From Lasiosphaeria ovina (Eukaryota > Ascomycota > Sordariomycetes > Sordariales > Lasiosphaeriaceae), in contig JAULSN010000006.1 in NCBI GenBank assembly GCA_033439765.1, positions 2,728,001-2,792,000 of the forward strand: a stretch of DNA of 64,000 bases. The letters are read 5' to 3'. Shown piece by piece: positions 58,930 through 64,000 of the stretch. Position 1 is the stretch's first letter, and each line of letters opens with the position of its first letter. The notes below the pieces were generated by a model that worked only from the letters and a program-made list of their open reading frames with translations, made no database searches and was not told where the DNA came from. A program made the translations under genes and the position numbers.

Positions 58930-60559
58930 GAGCCTCCAAAACGACAATATGGTTTAACGTCCTCCTCCTCTTCTCGTTTTTATTAGCCAATATCCTTACC
59001 CTTACTATTAGCTCCAGAGATATCTACGGATTTATCAAGCGATCTGGATTACTTACTATTATCAATCTCATACCGCTATTCTTAGGCGGTCAAATGAATA
59101 TTATAGCGAGTCGTATTAGTATAGGCTTGAGACCATACGCTCGGATATATCGATAGCTTGGTAGAATCGCGGTTATTAAGGGCATAATTCATTCGACGGC
59201 GGTATGGCCGACCTATAAGCCAAACTTTAACGCCTTACCAGAAACCTCAGGCCTCGTCGTAAGTAGCCTTAATACGCGGGTAAAATAAAGGCTAACTTCT
59301 ATAGGCGGTGATTCTCTCTATGCTTATAATACTATCTGGCCTCCTACGCTAACGTTTCTACGAGATCTTCTTAAACCTATATATAATACTTAGCGTAGGA
59401 GTTATCCTCCTTATATACCTCTATAATCCGACTAACCTTCTAGTTTCCCCGACGGTATACTTACTTACTATAGTTTGCCTCCTGATACTAACTAGTATTG
59501 TACGATTTAGGCAAGTCTTATACCGTAATTTTAGATATAACAAGCCTTTATACCGCGCAAGTATACGAACGATAACGTTTAAGAGATCAAACGGATTGGA
59601 GATTCCTCTTTCGGACGCTATCTATATACATATCCAATTATCAAGAGCGTAGAAGCTTCGGGCCGGGTAGTATATTTACCTCTATATACCGGGAGTGAGT
59701 TACACCTCTTTTGCTCAGCTCTATCCGTTTTATATAGCGTGGTATTACCGTGATGGAGAAAATTATTACGCCGTATTTATTATCCAGAAGCAAAAAGGGT
59801 TTATAGATCGCCTTTTTCTCCGCCGTAGAAATGAATATAATAAGTCTACTAAAATAAGAGCCATAATCGAGGGACTATATAGAAAAGAACTCAACCTTGG
59901 TTCATATGGTACAGTCTTATTATTTACAACTAGTATAGGAATAGCGGGCCAGCTAGCTTATATAGCCCAGCTTCTTACGGGTTATAATAAGTATAAGGTG
60001 AAAATAAGGAAGATTGTACTTTTTTGGCAAATGGATTCTAAAAGTTAGTATTCTATAGATCCCACCATATGGGTTATACTAATCATTATAGTAGTACAAA
60101 TAGCTTGGGTCGCGGATAGAATACAAGAACTTATAAAGCAAGATACGAGCCGTATTCGTTTTATACCCAACCTTATCTAAGCCTATACTAATATACTTGT
60201 AGATTCTCGATATCCATCTTTACGTTCTAGGGAATTTTCTCCCAAAGGAGACAGAGACTCGTCCCGGGGACCACATCCAACTAGGTGAGCGTATCGACAT
60301 AACATATAAGGCCTTGGACATCCAGGAACTTACCGACTCTAAGCTAAAACGGAAAAAAGGTCGTACAGTGATTTCCTATGAGTATCCCTCCAACTCTTTA
60401 TTGATTTTAACTCACTTTGAGGCAGTATACGTGAACGATAAGATGGGTGATGAAATTCGTACCTGGTTTCAAAATAAGGTCGACGATACTATTTCGTTGA
60501 AGGAGTTGGACTTTCTGCCTAGGCGAGATAAGCCGATATATAATACCAGCATTACATAA
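58930..60559 (+). pseudogene. Ferric reductase (FRE) family pseudogene
   Basis: FRE proteins are membrane NADPH-dependent ferric reductases with a heme-binding transmembrane core, an FAD domain and an NAD(P) domain. Plus-strand blocks appear in order: FNVLLLFSFLLANILTLTIS and LIPLFLGGQMNIIASRISIG, then LGRIAVIKGIIHSTAVW with a candidate heme His. A degraded middle follows, then YIYLYIPGVSYTSFAQLYPF (the HPF FAD motif reads YPF at 59722). Next are FIIQKQKGFIDRLFL, IRAIIEGLYRKELNLGSYGT, the NAD motif TSIGIAGQLAYI (59932 on) and VLFWQMDS. The end is DDTISLKELDFLPRRDK just before TAA 60557-60559. Two regions (59695-60048 and 60314-60559) are fully open. Stops and frame changes elsewhere make it non-functional. 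FRE genes are recurrent Starship cargo. Confidence 0.8.
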
Positions 60560-63199
60560 GGATAGTAATAGCTACGTATTAGGTAGCTGAGCTACAAATA
60601 CGAAACATTAAGAACCCGATTCGATCTTTCCTAAAGGAGGTGAGGGCCACTACTTATATTCATTAATTAGAAGCTTTTTCTCCTTAACTAAGGGGTGTAA
60701 GTATCCGTAGCTAGGCTAATCCTCGCCTTACTAGAAGCTGTCGGCCTTATTTTGCTAATAAATTAATTATAGATAAAATGGAAGAGTATGAGCCAAGTAC
60801 GTTAATCGAATTTATTAAGGCAATCACTAACACAAGTTCCGCTTCATTTACTAGCACTCTAATACTCGCAAGTTTTCAATGCCATAAAAATGACGCCACC
60901 ATACCCACTCCCACTACGTCGTTAACGCTGCCGTAATAATGGAATTCTTCAAATATAAGTGCAATTTTTCTACTATTGAATATAGCAAGAAAAAGCTTCT
61001 AAGCCTAAAGGAAAAAATAAGAGTCTCCTTCATATTCTCGTTACTCTATTAGAAAGTTTCAAGCGCTATCCCCCGATGAAATTTAGTTCAATAAAAAGGC
61101 AAGACAAGATTCTAATAAAATACTCAATCTACGTTATAGGTTAATTCAAATATAATAACGGTAGCTATTTTAAGAATGATTTAGGAAAGTAAGGATATAG
61201 CTATAATTATAATACTCTGGAGATAGTTATAGAGCGGTCGTATTCAATTAGTTAAATCTTATATCGGCCCGGGCTACGATTCGAAGAGCTATATCCGCTG
61301 AGGTGGTCCGGTCCGCTTTGTGTTAATTACTAGTAAGCTAGTCTCTTTCTGTTATAGAGTTTTCTAATAATATCTAGCCTTCTCAAATACCAAGCTCTAA
61401 GCCAGATCAAATGACTATGAATATTCTTCCCCCGAAGCGTTATCACCTACCAACGCGTGATTCCTACTATCATGTATTAGCATCCCCCACTAGGTAGAGA
61501 ACTAGGACCAAGTATGGGGACGAAATCTGGGCCTGCTGGATTCGGCGGCCGGTGGGCCTAGTAGTAAAAATGGGGACGGAATAAAGAACTATTAAACTAG
61601 GTAAGCGGTGAAATGAACAGACTAGATAAAAATACCCGCGACGAGGTACGGTGCTGTATTACAAATGCTCATCCACACTCTTTGAAGCTCGCTTAAAGAT
61701 ACCCTTGACTCTCATACTCGCCTTTTTTGACACCTAGGTAGACATCTTGCTTATAATGATAATTATGGAAGAAATTGACTTTTCATTTATTTACTACGTT
61801 TCTTATAATAAATTTATATTTACTGTGGTTTCGAAGCTCCTATTATTATGAAATTATTATACTATACCTCATTCTCATATTAAGTCTTCAAGGAGATTTA
61901 GAAGTGCTTGAAAGGATAGTAAGGGGTTAAAAAAACCAAAGTCCCCGTTATCTCCACTCCTCCTTATAGCTAAATATTTGAACTTAAGAGGGAATAGAAG
62001 TAGGGCAAAGCGATAAATAGCATTAGTATATATATAGAGCCCTAACAACAAGCTTTCAATGATATCCCTAGCTATCTAACTGACTGATAAATATCCTCCT
62101 ACTAGGCCAACTATAGAGACATCGACTCTTTGGTAAACGCTCATTACCCCGTTAATTTTTACTACAAGTTCTAATTTAATAAGCTTAGCAACTATTTTTA
62201 CAAGCCATTTAGACCTATCCTTTATATTCAGGATGTTTTTCACCCTCTAGATTATCATCGCTATAGCAGCCGAAGTCACATTTGCCACGCTTTCCTTCAC
62301 TATAGGGAATAATTGGCCATTATATCTATTGATTTCCATTGTCCTCTCAACTATAGCGAGGGAGGTAAGGTCTCCATTATATCTTAAGGCTTCTCCAATT
62401 ACCAAGGTTATAAATCTAAAGAATGGGCTAACATCTATTAGTTTTTATTAGGTATTAATTCTCGAAGCCCAGGTATACGGTCATTCTCTTTATATCCCTT
62501 GGCCATTATATTTATCGTTACTTCCACGGTTTTCCTCGGTAGAAACATACTCGAGTCAAAATTACCAATTCTTGGATTAATTCTACAAACATCGGCTATA
62601 GTCAGTTACCGACTCTAGATAGTTTAGGAGTAGGCACGAATCGCACAAGATACCTCGACAAACAAAATGCCTATCATACTACATCTCCAACTTCGCATCT
62701 TAGTATTTGGAGCCAGTATATCTGGAGTACCACCCGCATTACAAATTCACAGACTACTAGTAAGTTTATATATACTAAGTCTCGTACGTTATTAACACTA
62801 CCTAAAAGGTCTTTACGAACACCTTCGCGATCCACGACTATATTACGTTATTAGCCTCCTTATTACTCCCAATATTTAGTCGATAGATACGCGCGGGAGG
62901 ATTAAGAAATGAACCAACGTCAGCGGGGTCGTTAAGTAATATTTCTTTACGGAATTTGACTTCTCAAGGCGGATACTAATAAGTATATAGATATGAAAAT
63001 ATTAATATACTATCGAGAATGAATATAAATAGATATAGAAAACTAGGTACCGTAGTATAATATAAGACCTCAACGTAGTCTTTTAATACGGCTTATTAGG
63101 GACCGTACCCGCTACGAAAACAGTGCAAATAATGATTATGGGACTACCTAAGAAACCGAAGGCAAGCTCCAGCGTACGTAGCCACTTTTAGGATCCCAC
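60560..63199. other. 2.6-kb stretch without a supported gene
   Basis: Mostly TA-dense. Around 62225-62400 a plus frame has a hydrophobic, secretion-like stretch (IIAIAAEVTFATLSFTIG) that may be a remnant of a small secreted protein; too broken to call. No transposon signature seen. Confidence 0.35.
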
Positions 63200-64000
63200 T
63201 ACAAAATATGACGCGTAATTGGGGTTTGACGTTGTACGCGTGTGTTTCGATTCGAGGTTACAGAATGGGGTGCACAATCGACAATGGTGGCCCAGAACTA
63301 GGCTCGCGTGTGATCGTGCCTCTAACCTCCGACGGAATGTCTCAATCCGCGACGCTCGTTCCCATCAGCGACGCTCGTTCCCGGACCGTCCTGGTCCTGT
63401 GCCCTTGAGAGTTAAGACTCGGAGACTGGCGGTGGTCAAGACCTCTCTCCACTGTCTCTTTTGGAGCCGATTTGCATCCGTGTCCGGAAGAAATCCATTG
63501 CGGAAGGCACAGAGGGGCCCAAAATCTGCCCATGCCTTCTTCCCCTCAGTACCGCTGGGGCCCCCTGTCGGGAAAAGCCAAATTGGCGGCCTCTAATTCG
63601 TGGGAACCCCAAGGCGTGGCTGAGATCGTTGACCCCTGTGCAGATCTCCGTGAAGTGGGATGGCAATCACAAACTCTGAAATGGTGAAGGGTTGTCCTGG
63701 CAAATTTCGGGATCAAAGACGACGCCATGATCCGGCTATGGATGAGAGAACCGCGTTGACGTGTCGGAATTCCCAAAATCTAAACCGAGTCGGCCAAGAT
63801 GCCCAGGTCTTACCCCCAAACACCGCGTCGCAGTTGCTCCAAGAATGCGCTGCGCCAACGGAACACGTAGGTCAGCGACGTCTGAGAAAGCAACCTATCC
63901 CTCGCAGCAATATCGTCCCGCGGCCTTCCATTATATCGAGGCAGGCTAGGTCGCCTGGAGAGCCAGGTTTCGCAGCACGCTGAGCCCGGAAAATCGGCGT
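63200..64000. other. Return to normal composition at right edge
   Basis: GC content and CA/TG frequency rise abruptly near 63200. Eight overlapping frames of 62-125 codons on both strands are expected by chance in stop-poor GC-rich DNA, and none shows a domain. It may be the edge of an unmutated gene-bearing region or an unrelated repeat. Confidence 0.45.
63349..63382 (+). repeat. 15-bp direct repeat
   Basis: GCGACGCTCGTTCCC occurs at 63349-63363 and again at 63368-63382, separated by ATCA. It could be a paired binding site or a simple duplication. Confidence 0.7.

Noticed and set aside
63208..63983. Eight overlapping frames of 62-125 codons
   Set aside because: Mutually overlapping on both strands with no domain; chance frames in GC-richer DNA.

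Overview
The window looks like an AT-rich, repeat-degraded compartment of a filamentous ascomycete (Pezizomycotina) genome. Over most of it CpA and TpG are nearly absent and TpA is everywhere, while CpG is kept. That is the signature of repeat-induced point mutation (RIP, CpA to TpA on either strand). Former reading frames are still readable but carry TAG/TAA where CAG/CAA/TGG stood, Tyr where Cys/His stood, and ATA where ATG stood. Most genes here are therefore annotated as pseudogenes. I saw no rRNA, convincing tRNA, CRISPR or bacterial feature.

Layout. 0.6-10.4 kb: four degraded genes. These are a GH16 glucanase-like gene, a GH71 alpha-1,3-glucanase-like gene, a DUF1996 secreted protein and an unidentified 337-residue protein. 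11.6-12.6 kb: a less mutated island with minisatellite copies, a 20-G run and a short PIF/Harbinger-like fragment. 13.7-20.2 kb: an intact, unmutated Ty1/copia retrotransposon with identical-looking 749-bp LTRs, a 5-bp target duplication, a half-tRNA(iMet) primer site and one 1551-residue Gag-Pol frame. 21-26 kb: a degraded DUF3723 gene and a lightly mutated F-box/LRR gene. 28.9-29.7 kb: a C2H2 zinc-finger gene whose finger ligands became Tyr. 33.6-42.7 kb: a minus-strand gene with an Est1-type region, split by a heavily mutated Ty3/gypsy chromovirus (34.7-41.7 kb) with a 5-bp target duplication and a doubled 3' LTR. 45.3-46 kb: a Tc1/mariner-type transposase. 50-52 kb and 54-57 kb: unidentified degraded genes, one of which has a paralogue at 31 kb. 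53-54 kb: an LTR-like segment related to the copia LTR, followed by a hairpin-rich island. 58.9-60.6 kb: a ferric reductase (FRE). The last 0.8 kb returns to normal base composition.

No intact cellular pathway can be assembled. The main biological signals are the contrast between one pristine copia element and its ruined surroundings, and the co-occurrence of DUF3723 and FRE, both recurrent cargo of giant Starship elements. No DUF3435 tyrosine-recombinase captain was found, so a Starship remnant is only a hypothesis. Function calls on degraded genes rest on my reading of translated frames and remembered family patterns, not on a database search.
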